Source: Reichenbachiella agarivorans (GTDB lineage Bacteria; Bacteroidota; Bacteroidia; Cytophagales; Cyclobacteriaceae). From it: 64,000 nucleotides of DNA. The stretch covers positions 3,317,501 to 3,381,500 of the forward strand of contig NZ_CP106679.1 in NCBI RefSeq assembly GCF_025502585.1, read 5' to 3'. The stretch's first letter is position 1. Each line of letters starts with the position of its first letter. This document shows positions 1 to 8,803 of the stretch, piece by piece. The notes beneath the pieces are model-generated. The model ran no database searches. It saw only the letters and a list, made by a program, of their open reading frames with translations, and was not told the origin of the DNA. Both the position numbers and the translations under genes were made by a program.

Positions 1-76
1 TAATATGGAGTAAATTTCATGATTCTATTCAATCAGTCACTTAACCTTAATAGCACAAATGCTCGTCCAATGCGCC

Positions 77-379
77 ATGAATAAAGTTCAAATTATGCTG
101 GTAGCATTTTGTTGTCTTTTCATGTTGAATGTGGTCGTACCTACTGTTTTTTCTTATGGTCGCAACAATCCCATCGAAAACAATGATGTGGACGAAAAGG
201 AAAGCGAGGAAAAGAGCGAGCAGAAGGAGGTTCTTCAGGTTCAATGCTCCTTGGGTTATTATTTGGATTTCGGTCGTGCCGAAATATCAATAGAGAAATC
301 ACATAGTCAGTATTTGATGTTTCTTTCTGATTCTTACTTTCCTATCCTTACACCTCCTCCAGATCAATTTTTTCTTTGA
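77..379 (+). CDS. Small exported protein of unknown function
   Basis: I do not recognise the family. The reading frame is open from an ATG at 59, but the ATG at 77 is preferred because the product then begins with a short basic end followed by a hydrophobic stretch (about residues 4-26), as in a signal peptide. The mature part is very acidic and lysine-rich (a run of E/K/S residues near residues 38-52), and the C-terminus is proline-rich and ends in FFL. It lies 80 bp upstream of the SulP transporter on the same strand, so co-transcription is possible. Small exported proteins in front of anion transporters have no standard role; the link is positional only. Confidence 0.5.
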   Translation: MNKVQIMLVAFCCLFMLNVVVPTVFSYGRNNPIENNDVDEKESEEKSEQKEVLQVQCSLGYYLDFGRAEISIEKSHSQYLMFLSDSYFPILTPPPDQFFL

Positions 380-423
380 GCGTTACCACGGGTGTTTCCC
401 GTGCCCTATTTTGTTTATTTTCA

Positions 424-442
424 TGAACTACGCTGTAGTTCA
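424..442 (+). promoter_or_regulatory. Short hairpin just before sulP start
   Basis: Inverted repeat TGAACTAC-GCT-GTAGTTCA with 8-bp arms and a 3-nt loop, ending 17 nt before the SulP start codon. There is no T-run, so it is not an obvious terminator. It could be an operator or a 5' UTR hairpin affecting translation; the sequence shows only the symmetry. Confidence 0.35.
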
Positions 443-459
443 AAACCCTATCAAAAGAA

Positions 460-2055
460 ATGAATAAATCAAGTAAGCAGGGATTCCTGTCCAATCTGGG
501 CAGCGATCTGCCTGCAAGTATAGTTGTGTTTTTAGTAGCCGTTCCACTTTGTTTAGGTATTGCTTTGGCTTCTGGAGCACCCTTGTTTTCAGGTATTATA
601 GCAGGAATCGTAGGAGGGATGGTTGTCGCTCTGATCAGTGGGTCACAGTTGGGGGTCAGTGGACCTGCAGCTGGTTTGGCGGTGATAGTCCTGAGCTCCA
701 TTACCAAATTGGGGAGTTTTGAAAACTTCCTTTTGGCGGTAGTCATTGCAGGTGTATTTCAAATTGGATTGGGTATAGCCAAAGCAGGTGTTTTGGGTTA
801 TTATTTGCCCTCCTCGGTGATCAAGGGTATGCTTTCAGGGATCGGTTTGATCATTATATTGAAGCAAATACCCCATGCGTTCGGTTATGATGCCGATCCA
901 GAAGGAGATTTGGAGTTTTTCCAAGCAGATGGTCACAATACCTTTTCTGAGTTGCTCTATACCTTAGATAATTTTACCCCGGGTGCAGTGGTCATAGGGA
1001 TGTTGGGGATTATGGTTTTGATCCTTTGGGATCAACCATTTATGAAAAAAATGACCTTCACCAAGTTTGTCAATGGGCCTTTGATCGTCGTAGCATCTGG
1101 TATTGGTTTGAATTTACTGTTTGAGCATATGGACTATTTTTCCTTGCATGGTCATCATGTGGTGAACATTCCCGTGTCCAATTCTATTGGAGAGTTTTTT
1201 GGATTATTCTCTACGCCCAATTGGTCAATGATTGGCGACAAACAGGTGTACATAGTTGCTCTTACTATTGCAATCGTAGCTAGTTTGGAGACGCTGTTGA
1301 GCGTAGAAGCAGCTGACAAGATTGATCCGCAGCGTCGTGTCACTCCCACCAACCGCGAATTGATAGCACAGGGAATCGGTAATTCCGTGTCGGGACTGAT
1401 CGGAGGCTTGCCAGTCACTCAGGTAATCGTACGTAGCTCCGCCAACGTACAGTCTGGTGCTAAGACCAAAGCATCCGCGTTCTTTCATGGAGTACTCATG
1501 CTCATCTGTGTCATTGCCATCCCTCAAGTGCTGAATTTGATACCATTGGCTAGTTTGGCGGCTGTATTGATCATGGTAGGATATAAACTGGTGAAGCCCT
1601 CCATGTTTATCGATATGTACAAGACAGGCAATGCCCAGTTTTATTCTTACATCGTGACGATCCTAGGACTGGTGTTTACGGATCTTTTGATGGGTATTGG
1701 GATGGGATTGGCCGTGGCCTTCATTTTTATACTATGGAATAATTTCAAGACACCTTATCATTTCAATCTTGCTGATGTCAAAGAGGGCGAACCCATTAGA
1801 ATTGAGCTCTCTGACAATGTCAGTTTTCTTAACAAGGCAAGTATTTTGAAGACTTTTGGTTTGATTCCCAATGACACAGTGGTAATAATAGATGCCACGC
1901 GTACCCAAGACATTCATTGGGATGTGTTGGAGTTGATAGAGGATTTTAAAATCAGCGCGAAGAATAGAGGTATAGATTTAAAACTGGTAGGTTTTGAGAG
2001 CTTTGGTAAACAAAGTTCAGAAGAAGACCTGATTAATCACATAGAGGAAAGTTAA
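460..2055 (+). CDS. SulP-family inorganic anion transporter
   Basis: Inner-membrane permease of the SulP/SLC26 family (sulfate, bicarbonate or related anions). At 531 residues it has the N-terminal signature of the family (SNLGSDLPASIVVFLVAVPL near residues 11-30), followed by roughly a dozen hydrophobic helices rich in Gly and Ala, and a conserved block around residues 270-330 containing ETLLSVEAADKID and GLIGGLPVTQVIVRSSANV. The last ~110 residues form a soluble, STAS-like tail with DNVSFLNKASILKTF and DTVVIIDATRTQ. The STAS domain is somewhat short and divergent. The substrate cannot be told from sequence; in marine Bacteroidota many such proteins with this conserved block are annotated as bicarbonate or sulfate transporters. 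A strong terminator follows immediately, so it ends its transcript. Confidence 0.93.
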   Translation: MNKSSKQGFLSNLGSDLPASIVVFLVAVPLCLGIALASGAPLFSGIIAGIVGGMVVALISGSQLGVSGPAAGLAVIVLSSITKLGSFENFLLAVVIAGVFQIGLGIAKAGVLGYYLPSSVIKGMLSGIGLIIILKQIPHAFGYDADPEGDLEFFQADGHNTFSELLYTLDNFTPGAVVIGMLGIMVLILWDQPFMKKMTFTKFVNGPLIVVASGIGLNLLFEHMDYFSLHGHHVVNIPVSNSIGEFFGLFSTPNWSMIGDKQVYIVALTIAIVASLETLLSVEAADKIDPQRRVTPTNRELIAQGIGNSVSGLIGGLPVTQVIVRSSANVQSGAKTKASAFFHGVLMLICVIAIPQVLNLIPLASLAAVLIMVGYKLVKPSMFIDMYKTGNAQFYSYIVTILGLVFTDLLMGIGMGLAVAFIFILWNNFKTPYHFNLADVKEGEPIRIELSDNVSFLNKASILKTFGLIPNDTVVIIDATRTQDIHWDVLELIEDFKISAKNRGIDLKLVGFESFGKQSSEEDLINHIEES

Positions 2056-2056
2056 T

Positions 2057-2091
2057 AAAAAGGCCGTTTCAGCATCTGAAATGGCCTTTTT
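2057..2091 (+). terminator. Rho-independent terminator after sulP
   Basis: Hairpin with arms AAAAAGGCCGTTTCAG and CTGAAATGGCCTTTTT, one G-T pair, and an oligo-T end, directly after the SulP stop codon. The A-run in the first arm makes it potentially bidirectional. Confidence 0.9.
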
Positions 2092-2151
2092 GTTTGGGAT
2101 TTAGTAGGGTCTAATGCGGATTTTTGATGGTGCAAATATTCTTTTTATTTA

Positions 2152-2196
2152 TTGCAACAATGTTGCATTATAGTGTATGTTTGCAACCATGTTGAA
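2152..2196 (+). promoter_or_regulatory. Twin palindromic Fur/Zur-type operator overlapping the regulator start
   Basis: A perfect 15-bp palindrome TGCAACAATGTTGCA lies at 2153-2167, and a degenerate copy TTGCAACCATGTTGAA at 2181-2196, 29 bp downstream. A Bacteroidota -7 box TATGTTTG (2176-2183) sits between them. This is the layout expected for autorepression of the metal regulator encoded next. If the -7 box is used, transcription would start close to the second candidate start codon (2189), giving a very short or absent leader. Confidence 0.6.
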
Positions 2197-2608
2197 ATAT
2201 TCAGATCTTAAACAACTCCTCAAGAAGCATCAACTGCGGGTCACTGACTGTCGTTTGGATGTGTTGTCCTTGTTTCAGGCTTCCGAACATGCTTTGACAT
2301 CTAGGTTTCTTGAGCATGAGTTGACAGCATATGACAGAGTCACTTTGTACAGAACACTCAATTCTTTCATTGAGAGTGGTTTGTTGCATAAGATTCCTGA
2401 TGACTCTGGGATGGCGAGATATGGTGTCTGTGATCATCATTGTGATTCGGAGGAGCATCGTCATGATCATTTGCACTTCAAATGTGACGCTTGTGGTCAT
2501 GTCGACTGTTTATCATCCTATCATGTGCCTAAGGTGCAGATTCCTGGTTTTCTCATCAAGGAAGCCAATATGATTCTCAATGGACTTTGCCAATCTTGTA
2601 ATTCTTAG
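2177..2608 (+). CDS. Fur-family transcriptional regulator, probably Zur-like
   Basis: Winged-helix metal-dependent repressor of 143 residues (139 if translation starts at the ATG at 2189, which fits the second operator better). The DNA-binding half includes DRVTLYRTLNSFIESGLLHKI (helix-turn-helix). It is followed by a histidine-rich metal segment (HHCDSEEHRHDH) and two CxxC pairs, CDACG and CQSC, that form the structural zinc site of the Fur family. It is 6 bp upstream of a TonB-dependent receptor and apparently in one operon with it. The gene is preceded by palindromes that also suit Zur. Assignment to zinc rather than iron or peroxide sensing rests on the receptor and the Cys/His content, so it is an inference. 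Confidence 0.85.
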   Translation: MFATMLKYSDLKQLLKKHQLRVTDCRLDVLSLFQASEHALTSRFLEHELTAYDRVTLYRTLNSFIESGLLHKIPDDSGMARYGVCDHHCDSEEHRHDHLHFKCDACGHVDCLSSYHVPKVQIPGFLIKEANMILNGLCQSCNS

Positions 2609-2614
2609 GACGGA

Positions 2615-5035
2615 ATGAGTGTACGATCAATCATTGGGATGAATGTCATTCTGATCCTGCTTATACTATCAGGTAGCTACCATGTCTGGGCTTGTCAAAA
2701 CCCCTGTCAATATGAATTGGTGGGACAGATTTTGGATGCAGATACCAAGCAACCGATACCCCATGTTTTGGTGCGAGCCAAAGACACAGACAAGGCTGTT
2801 GTGACCGATCTGTCCGGAGCGTTTGTGCTCAAAGGCTTGTGCAGCGAGTCAAATACCATCTTGGTCTCATGTTTTGGTTACACTGAAACTACCTACGAAG
2901 ATCACCACCAGCATGGACAAATACCTCATATCTACATGCAAGCGGATGTGAAGACACTGGAAACAGTAACCATCAGTGTGGAAAAAAACAAAGAAGAAGG
3001 GACACGCTCTTCTGCCCAACAGACGATCAGCAAACAAGACCTTTCGTCGGATCCATCACAATCGCTGGCAGGTGCTTTGTCTGAATTGGAAGGGGTGACC
3101 TTCTCATCGGCTGGGAGCAATGTGCAGTTACCTGTAATCCATGGGTTGTATGGCAATCGTATTTTGATCCTCAACAATGGATTGAAGCACGGGTTTCAAA
3201 ATTGGGGCAATGATCACGCACCCGAAATAGACATCAGCAGTGCAAACAGCATAACAGTTGTCAAAGGAGCTGCAGGCGTAAGGTTTGGTCCTGAAGCCCT
3301 GGGAGGAGCGATTATTATTGAAGCCGACCCCTTGTACCTAAACGAGGCTATGAATGGGACAGTCGGTACAGGTTATCAGACCAATGGACGAGGCTATTTT
3401 GCGAACGCAAATGTCGGTCAGGGCTACCAGAAATGGAGCTACCACGTCGGGTCAAACTACACCAAAATAGGTGACAGGCATGCGCCTGATTATTCTCTGA
3501 CCAACTCTGGCAAAGAAGAGAAGGCACTCCATGCGGGTATTCGCTATCACCTGAGCAATTGGGATTTCAAGCTCTACTACAGTTTTGTGGATCAGGATTT
3601 GGCCTTGTTGCGGTCATCGGTCGCAGAAAGTGGCGATTCATTTGTGCAGGCCATCAATTCGGACGAGCCTCTTTTTATCCAACCTTTTTCCTATGACATC
3701 AGCGAACCCAACCAGTTGACACAACACCACTTGGGCAAGGCAGAAATCAACTGGTGGTATGCAGATGATGCAAAACTCACCCTCCGAGCAGGTCGACAAT
3801 TGAACAAGCGACAAGAGTATGATGTGAGACGCAATGCAGACAAACCCATCATAGATTTGGAGCTGGTCACGGATGATGTACAATTGGAGTGGAAGCACCC
3901 TGAGTGGAGGAGACTGGATGGATTGATTGGGGTTCAGTTTTTTCAGCAAAACAATGACAACAATCCTGGCACTGGTACCACGGCCTACATTCCCAACTAC
4001 AACACGATGCGATTCAGTGGATTTATGGTGGAGAGTCTGCTGATACGAAAGAGTACGTTCGAACTCGGTGTACGCCTAGATCATGAGTATGACAATGTAC
4101 GAGGACGAGAAACCAACCAAGACCTCTTTGCCGACGACTTCAGCTTCACCAATCTGACTACCTCTTTGGGATTGATTAGGGAAGTATCTGGCAACAGTAC
4201 GTTTAGATCCAACATAGGCACCGCTTGGCGTACGCCCAACATGGCAGAACTATACAGTTTTGGGCAACATGGATTCAAAACCAACTATGGTTTGCTCCGC
4301 TACTACACCGACGAAAATGGTGAGTTGAGAACGGACGAAGTGATCACCATGAAAGACAGCGATATAGCTCCCGAAAAAGGGTACAAGTGGATCAATGAAT
4401 GGCAGACCGACAAAGACAAGGACAGTTATACCCTCACTGCATATGCCAACTACATCGAGAACTACATCTACAATCGTCCTGTAGCTGTGATCGGGACGGT
4501 ACGTGGACCTATGCCCGCTTTCATTTTTGATCAGGCAGATGCTTTGTTTCTTGGCGCAGACTTTACCTGGCAGAGACAGTGGAGCCAACACATCAATGGC
4601 ACATTGGGGTTGAGCTATCTATGGTCTAGAAATGTACGAAAGGATGAGTCACTCATTGACCAGCCGCCAGTGACTGCACACTACAAGTTGAGCTACACGA
4701 CAGGTAAGCTATGGAAGTTTGATCAATCTGTCGTCACGCTGAAACCCAGCTACACCTTTGAGCAGTATCAGGCACCTCGCACGGTGCCTCCAGAGTACCT
4801 AATCGATGGGTCAGTTGTGATCAATCCTGATTCCGAAATCTTTGACTTCAAGGATGCACCGCAGGGTTACTTTCTACTGGATCTAGCATGGAAGTACAGC
4901 ATAGGACACTTCAGCGGCCAAGTCGAAATCCGAAACGTATTCAATGCCCGCTACAGAGACTACCTCAATCAGATGCGCTATTTCGCAGATGATATGGGAA
5001 CGAACTTTTTATTCACAATCAATTATATTTTTTAA
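2615..5035 (+). CDS. TonB-dependent outer membrane receptor, candidate zinc (ZnuD-like) receptor
   Basis: Outer-membrane active transporter of 806 residues. It has an N-terminal signal peptide, a carboxypeptidase-D-like regulatory beta domain (residues ~30-105, starting YELVGQILDADTKQPIPHV), a plug domain (about 130-235; LPVIHGLYGNRILILNNGL, then ITVVKGAAGVRFGPEALGG) and a 22-strand barrel ending in the C-terminal aromatic signature FTINYIF. A His-rich patch EDHHQHGQIPH near residue 100 and the upstream Fur/Zur regulator suggest zinc as ligand, in line with ZnuD-type receptors, which carry His/Asp clusters. A small lipoprotein follows 12 bp downstream. The substrate remains an inference. Confidence 0.9.
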   Translation: MSVRSIIGMNVILILLILSGSYHVWACQNPCQYELVGQILDADTKQPIPHVLVRAKDTDKAVVTDLSGAFVLKGLCSESNTILVSCFGYTETTYEDHHQHGQIPHIYMQADVKTLETVTISVEKNKEEGTRSSAQQTISKQDLSSDPSQSLAGALSELEGVTFSSAGSNVQLPVIHGLYGNRILILNNGLKHGFQNWGNDHAPEIDISSANSITVVKGAAGVRFGPEALGGAIIIEADPLYLNEAMNGTVGTGYQTNGRGYFANANVGQGYQKWSYHVGSNYTKIGDRHAPDYSLTNSGKEEKALHAGIRYHLSNWDFKLYYSFVDQDLALLRSSVAESGDSFVQAINSDEPLFIQPFSYDISEPNQLTQHHLGKAEINWWYADDAKLTLRAGRQLNKRQEYDVRRNADKPIIDLELVTDDVQLEWKHPEWRRLDGLIGVQFFQQNNDNNPGTGTTAYIPNYNTMRFSGFMVESLLIRKSTFELGVRLDHEYDNVRGRETNQDLFADDFSFTNLTTSLGLIREVSGNSTFRSNIGTAWRTPNMAELYSFGQHGFKTNYGLLRYYTDENGELRTDEVITMKDSDIAPEKGYKWINEWQTDKDKDSYTLTAYANYIENYIYNRPVAVIGTVRGPMPAFIFDQADALFLGADFTWQRQWSQHINGTLGLSYLWSRNVRKDESLIDQPPVTAHYKLSYTTGKLWKFDQSVVTLKPSYTFEQYQAPRTVPPEYLIDGSVVINPDSEIFDFKDAPQGYFLLDLAWKYSIGHFSGQVEIRNVFNARYRDYLNQMRYFADDMGTNFLFTINYIF

Positions 5036-5047
5036 ATCCATATTAAA

Positions 5048-5662
5048 ATGAGAAAAGTAAATCATTTGAAAAAGTACAGTATTTATGCCGTGATGTTAGG
5101 AGGCTTGATTTTTACAGGGTGTAGTGATGACGATACACCTGAGGTAGAGAATGAAGAAGAAGTTATTACTGATGTCACACTGGTTTTTACCAACGATGAT
5201 GACCCATCAGATGTCGTGACAGCTCGGGCAGAAGATCCAGATGGTGCAGGATTACAGGAGTTGACCATTTTGGATGAAATCAATTTGGGTCTGAATAAAA
5301 GCTATACACTGACCTTGCAAATCGAAAACAACCTCAATTCACCAGGTGAGGATATCACCGAGGAGGTAGAAGAGGAGAGCGATGAGCATCAGTTTTTCTT
5401 TAGTTTCACCGACGGTGCCTTTGCCAACCCTACTGGAGATGGCAACATAGACAATGCGGCAGATCCGCTAAACTACAATGATGAGGATGCCAATGGCAAT
5501 CCAGTCGGTCTATCCACTGCTTGGACCACTGCTGCCAATGCTCTCAGTGCGGGTAGCTTCAGCCTCAAACTACAGCATCTACCAGACATCAAATCATCTA
5601 CATCAGAAGCCACTGACGGTGATACAGACATCGCCTTGACTTTTGTACTGAATATTAATTGA
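5048..5662 (+). CDS. Lipoprotein of the TonB receptor operon
   Basis: A 204-residue protein with a type II signal peptide (LIFTGCSDDD; lipidated Cys near residue 26), followed by an acidic linker. The mature part is highly acidic, with few basic residues and repeated TDVTLVF/SFSLKL beta-strand-like stretches, and ends DIALTFVLNIN. Its position 12 bp after the receptor gene argues for a surface or periplasmic accessory of the same uptake system. It resembles the small acidic type 1 periplasmic lipoproteins found beside ZnuD-like receptors in Bacteroidota, but no catalytic motif is visible. Confidence 0.7.
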   Translation: MRKVNHLKKYSIYAVMLGGLIFTGCSDDDTPEVENEEEVITDVTLVFTNDDDPSDVVTARAEDPDGAGLQELTILDEINLGLNKSYTLTLQIENNLNSPGEDITEEVEEESDEHQFFFSFTDGAFANPTGDGNIDNAADPLNYNDEDANGNPVGLSTAWTTAANALSAGSFSLKLQHLPDIKSSTSEATDGDTDIALTFVLNIN

Positions 5663-5663
5663 G

Positions 5664-5776
5664 TTGAAAGTGTAAAGTTGAAAGTGTAAAGTTGAAAGTG
5701 TAAAGTTTGTACGGTAGCTGGTTTATATACCTTCACGAACTTTCACTTTCTACTTTATGAACTTTTCACTTTCTAC
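5664..5776 (+). repeat. Tandem 14-bp repeats with inverted partners
   Basis: Three direct copies of GTTGAAAGTGTAAA (from about 5664 to 5706) are followed about 30 bp later by complementary-type motifs (ACTTTCACTTTCTACTTT and CTTTTCACTTTC), so the whole stretch can fold back on itself. It sits just after the lipoprotein stop codon and may act as a transcript end. The rest of the gap to 5869 holds a small GTTGC-CACT-GCAAC symmetry at about 5811-5824 and otherwise nothing recognisable. Confidence 0.6.
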
Positions 5777-5869
5777 TCCCTTTCTTGCTTATATACCCTT
5801 GAAGTGATAAGTTGCCACTGCAACATGAGAAACAAACAATGATCTCAAAATCATGTTGTTTACATATCT

Positions 5870-6427
5870 ATGATCGCAAAGTACAGAAGCAGTTCGGTGA
5901 TTCCCTTCAGGATGGCCTTTTTGATGTGGCTCAGCTTTAGTTATCAGTTCTATTCTGGGCATGATTTAGGTTTCTTGGGCATTTATCCCCGTACACTTCA
6001 CGGACTGATTGGTATCCCATTGTCCCCACTGGTTCATGGCAATCTCAATCACATCCTATCCAATACGCTACCACTGATTTTGCTTGGAGCGGTACTGTTT
6101 CATTTTTACAGCAAGGTTGCCGTGACCGTTTTTGTCAATTCGTATTGGATCACGGGGCTGCTGGTATGGATTTTTGGGCGGGAGTTTTACCACATCGGTG
6201 CGAGTGGTATGATCTACGGTTTGGCCTTTTTTCTGATGCTGTTTGGCTTGTTTCGCAAGGACCGCAAGTCTCTGCTGATCTCCATTATAGTAGTGATATT
6301 TTATGGAGGATTAGTCTATGGTTTGATGCCCGACGATCCTCAGACCTCTTGGGAGTCACATGCCTTTGGGGCGGGAGTGGGACTGGCGCATGCCTTCGTA
6401 TTTCGCAACAAACGCTCTGTGGGCTAG
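5870..6427 (+). CDS. Rhomboid-family intramembrane serine protease
   Basis: Inner-membrane protease of 185 residues with about six hydrophobic segments. The catalytic features are visible: HGNLNHILSN (oxyanion Asn, about residue 65), GASGMIYG with the nucleophile Ser112, and WESHAFGAGVG with His164, which forms the Ser-His dyad. It is short, as is usual for the compact bacterial rhomboids. It stands alone, with repeat DNA before it and the cassette region after it. The substrate is unknown. Confidence 0.9.
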   Translation: MIAKYRSSSVIPFRMAFLMWLSFSYQFYSGHDLGFLGIYPRTLHGLIGIPLSPLVHGNLNHILSNTLPLILLGAVLFHFYSKVAVTVFVNSYWITGLLVWIFGREFYHIGASGMIYGLAFFLMLFGLFRKDRKSLLISIIVVIFYGGLVYGLMPDDPQTSWESHAFGAGVGLAHAFVFRNKRSVG

Positions 6428-6439
6428 GTTCTATCCGAT

Positions 6440-6560
6440 AGAAATGATCTAGTGAAGCGCCCATAAGAAACCGCTTGGACTAATCTGACAAAGGAAGGAT
6501 CGGGTGGTGTGAGAGGCGCACCGTGGGCTTATAGCTCACAGCCGTCTACTTGACTGTGAC
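6440..6560 (+). pseudogene. Possible relic of a group II intron 3' end
   Basis: The stretch around 6508-6556 reads GGTGGTGTGAGAGGCGCACC, a GTGGGCT-TAT-AGCTCAC hairpin, and CCGTCTACTTGACT. This resembles the domain V/VI end of bacterial group II introns, typically GGTGGTGTGAGAGG, a variable hairpin, then CCTACTCGATT with the branch-point A. No reverse transcriptase frame remains, and the upstream part (GAAACCGC at about 6467) is degenerate. The comparison is from memory of the family, not an alignment. The relic lies next to an attC-like site, the known target of one group IIC lineage. Confidence 0.4.
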
Positions 6561-6674
6561 CAGTTAATTATTTCACCAGTTTAAAATTCTTGGAGTGTTT
6601 TTCCAGTCTTCATTATCCACTGTGTCAAACCATTTGCGCTACGCCCCATAATTGAATGCTAAGTCCTACACATT

Positions 6675-6770
6675 GCTCCATAACTGTCCGCCTACATCAG
6701 ACTAAATTAAGAGACAAAACGTAATTTGCACACCTTGCCCCGAAATTAAACGGACACGTTTTTATGGAGC
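6675..6770 (-). repeat. attC-like inverted-repeat site 4
   Basis: Outer arms GCTCCATAACTGTCCG (6675-6690) and CGGACACGTTTTTATGGAGC (6751-6770) are imperfect complements with extra unpaired bases on one arm, over 96 bp. On the minus strand the site starts 18 nt after the stop codon of the 6788-7408 gene. The design (outer boxes with TAAC/GTTA-type ends, inner complementary boxes, variable centre, position right after a gene) is that of integron attC sites. See the related sites at 7611-7803, 8804-9002 and 9731-9788. Confidence 0.5.
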
Positions 6771-6787
6771 GTTAATTAGATTATAAT

Positions 6788-7408
6788 TTAGTTGGACTTA
6801 GCACCACCTAGAATATGCTGGTTTTCAACCGAGTCATAAGCATAATCAATTAAGGTTACAATTTCTGTTGTCTTATCAAACTTGATTCTAAGCCAACCAA
6901 AATAAATTTTTTGATTTATTTTATTCTGTATTCCAACAATCTGCTCGGAATCAGCCCAGTTTCCTTCATAAGATACTTGGCCATTAGAAGAGGTGTTTCG
7001 TATGACTAAAGCGCCGAAATCAGGTGTCCATTGTTTATTTTGACCCACATTCAAATCTATTGTTGCGCCTTGAATTTCAGCAACTAATAAACCCATACTC
7101 AAAAAATTTTCATCGATGGGTGGCCCTGATTTGATCAAATTTGCTCCAATGGGGTTCATGCCTACGTATAGGCGATCACCCTGGCTATTTGCGGTCAATT
7201 CTACAAATATTGTAAAATCCACCTGTCCATCCTCTGACAAGTCAATTGCAATAGGAAAAGGATCCCCGTATTTTACTGTTCGTCCATCCAATTTGTATAT
7301 TATTGAATTGGGTGGGTCTAGTATTTCGTCGGCCTTATCATAATTACATCCAGAAATGAGCAGAACTCCTGTAAGGATTGTACAAAGAAAAAAATATTTA
7401 GATTTCAT
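6788..7408 (-). CDS. Lipoprotein of unknown function, cassette gene
   Basis: A 206-residue protein with a type II signal peptide (LLISGCNYDK, lipidated Cys about residue 21). I do not recognise the family. The body is rich in short beta-type stretches (VDFTIFVELT, KIYFGWLRIKFD) with no Cys after the lipobox and no catalytic motif. The gene is isolated, with 190 bp of apparently empty DNA before it, and lies between two attC-like sites. Its neighbours on the same strand are likewise unrelated lone genes, which suggests acquisition as a gene cassette. Confidence 0.7.
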   Translation of the reverse strand: MKSKYFFLCTILTGVLLISGCNYDKADEILDPPNSIIYKLDGRTVKYGDPFPIAIDLSEDGQVDFTIFVELTANSQGDRLYVGMNPIGANLIKSGPPIDENFLSMGLLVAEIQGATIDLNVGQNKQWTPDFGALVIRNTSSNGQVSYEGNWADSEQIVGIQNKINQKIYFGWLRIKFDKTTEIVTLIDYAYDSVENQHILGGAKSN

Positions 7409-7610
7409 TGTTTTTGGTTGTCTCCTTCAAAACGACTTATACGTCCCTATGGTCATTCGGGATTCGTCACTAATTATCACTTGTTTCGATTTCTTTTTCA
7501 TACGATTTGATATTCATGAATTGTCACTTTTTCACGAAACTTAACTCCTTTTTTTACTTTTTGTAGACCGAATTGTTTTCGAATTGGTCGTCACAGTTGA
7601 CTAGCCAATT

Positions 7611-7803
7611 GACCACAACGCCACTGTATCAATCGTGGCGTGTGATTTAGTTTAAGTTTCGGATACAAGATAGCCAAATCTCTGATTTGCGCTATCCCTT
7701 TTTGATTTCATAGAGCTAATCTGAGATATGGCGGGGCTTCCAGAAAGCAGAGAACTTTCATTTACAGCTGAACCGCCATGATTTGATCACAGAATGTTAG
7801 GAG
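7611..7803 (-). repeat. attC-like inverted-repeat site 3
   Basis: The arm CCACTGTATCAATCGTGGCG (7621-7640) is complementary, with bulges, to CGCCATGATTTGATCACAG (7775-7792). The outer boxes are GACCACAAC and GTTAGGAGC, and an inner ATGGCGG/CCGCCAT pair lies at 7728-7779. The right box overlaps the last codons of the 7787-8791 gene (Ala-Pro-Asn-Ile-Leu-stop), so the gene ends inside the site, as cassette genes often do. At 193 bp it is longer than most attC sites. Confidence 0.5.
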
Positions 7804-8791
7804 CTTTTTTTCTTGCCTTTTGGATGAAAAACAACCATCCAAAGTCTTTAGCAGCTTTTTTATCTTCTTTAATCTGGTTAATAGAAGATATTAGTCCAAC
7901 TGGGTTAACAGGTATTGGTAGTGGGAAATTCCCAGCTATCCCTGTCAAAATTGACTTTACCATATTTGGTTTTCTTTTTTCTATAAAGTCGAATTTGGCA
8001 TCATCAATATATTTATCAATTTTCACTTGAAACTCATCTGTGTTTTGGGATTGGTAGAACTCCTGAGTCCATTCAAACACTTTGCTTCTAAAATCTTTCA
8101 AAAATTCAGATTTTCGTAGAGTAATTATTTCATCCCAACTAAGAGTTCCGAAATCAAAATGATTTAAGCTTTGAATAGATGAAATCACCTGATTAGTTTG
8201 AATTTTTGCTTCGTACTGATTGTATGTGAACCTGTAGGCATCTTCATGTATTTCAGAAAGAAGTGCAGAAAAATTATCAAATTTATTAATCGACTCAGTT
8301 AAAATTTGAAAATCGGACGAAATTGTACCGATATAGTATTTCAAATCTTTCATGTGTTCTCTTGATTGAATTTCAGGTGAATCAAATCCATTCTTTTTTT
8401 GAACATATTTCTTTACGAATTCAATGTACTTATCAGAATTTTCACCCATCCACATTGATGTTTCTGGGTTAGATGGGGCATAATATTCCCTTAGCTGTTC
8501 TTCACCTTCGACAAAATCTTCTATCGTTAATAAAATTTCAGACAGTTCACTTTTGAATTTAATATCTTCTTTAGAATACGCATTCAAGTAAGACTCATTA
8601 GTGAATAGTTCTGAACCATCTAAAGGGCCTATGCCTTGAGGGACAATTACTAGATTTTCAAAAAGTATTGCATTTCTTTTAAGGAAATTTGCAGGACTAT
8701 CGGAGTTACATTCTGAGTACATATTCACACTGTATGGAGTGAATATTCCAAATTGCTTTGCGTAATTAGATTCTTGGTATTTGTAGCTCAT
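7787..8791 (-). CDS. Unknown protein, cassette gene
   Basis: A 334-residue protein if started at the ATG at 8791 (MSYKYQESNYAKQF). The frame stays open to 8845, but those codons run through the arm of the attC-like site at 8804-9002, so the internal start is preferred. No signal peptide, no Cys-based metal site and no catalytic motif that I recognise. It is largely helical and charged, with one glycine/proline-rich hydrophobic stretch near residue 300 (AGNFPLPIPVNPVGLISSI), which could be a membrane-associating loop. The stop codon lies within the neighbouring attC-like site. It could be a defence or nuclease-like accessory protein, but nothing in the sequence proves that. Confidence 0.6.
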   Translation of the reverse strand: MSYKYQESNYAKQFGIFTPYSVNMYSECNSDSPANFLKRNAILFENLVIVPQGIGPLDGSELFTNESYLNAYSKEDIKFKSELSEILLTIEDFVEGEEQLREYYAPSNPETSMWMGENSDKYIEFVKKYVQKKNGFDSPEIQSREHMKDLKYYIGTISSDFQILTESINKFDNFSALLSEIHEDAYRFTYNQYEAKIQTNQVISSIQSLNHFDFGTLSWDEIITLRKSEFLKDFRSKVFEWTQEFYQSQNTDEFQVKIDKYIDDAKFDFIEKRKPNMVKSILTGIAGNFPLPIPVNPVGLISSINQIKEDKKAAKDFGWLFFIQKARKKAPNIL

Positions 8792-8803
8792 TAAATATTC
8801 ATT

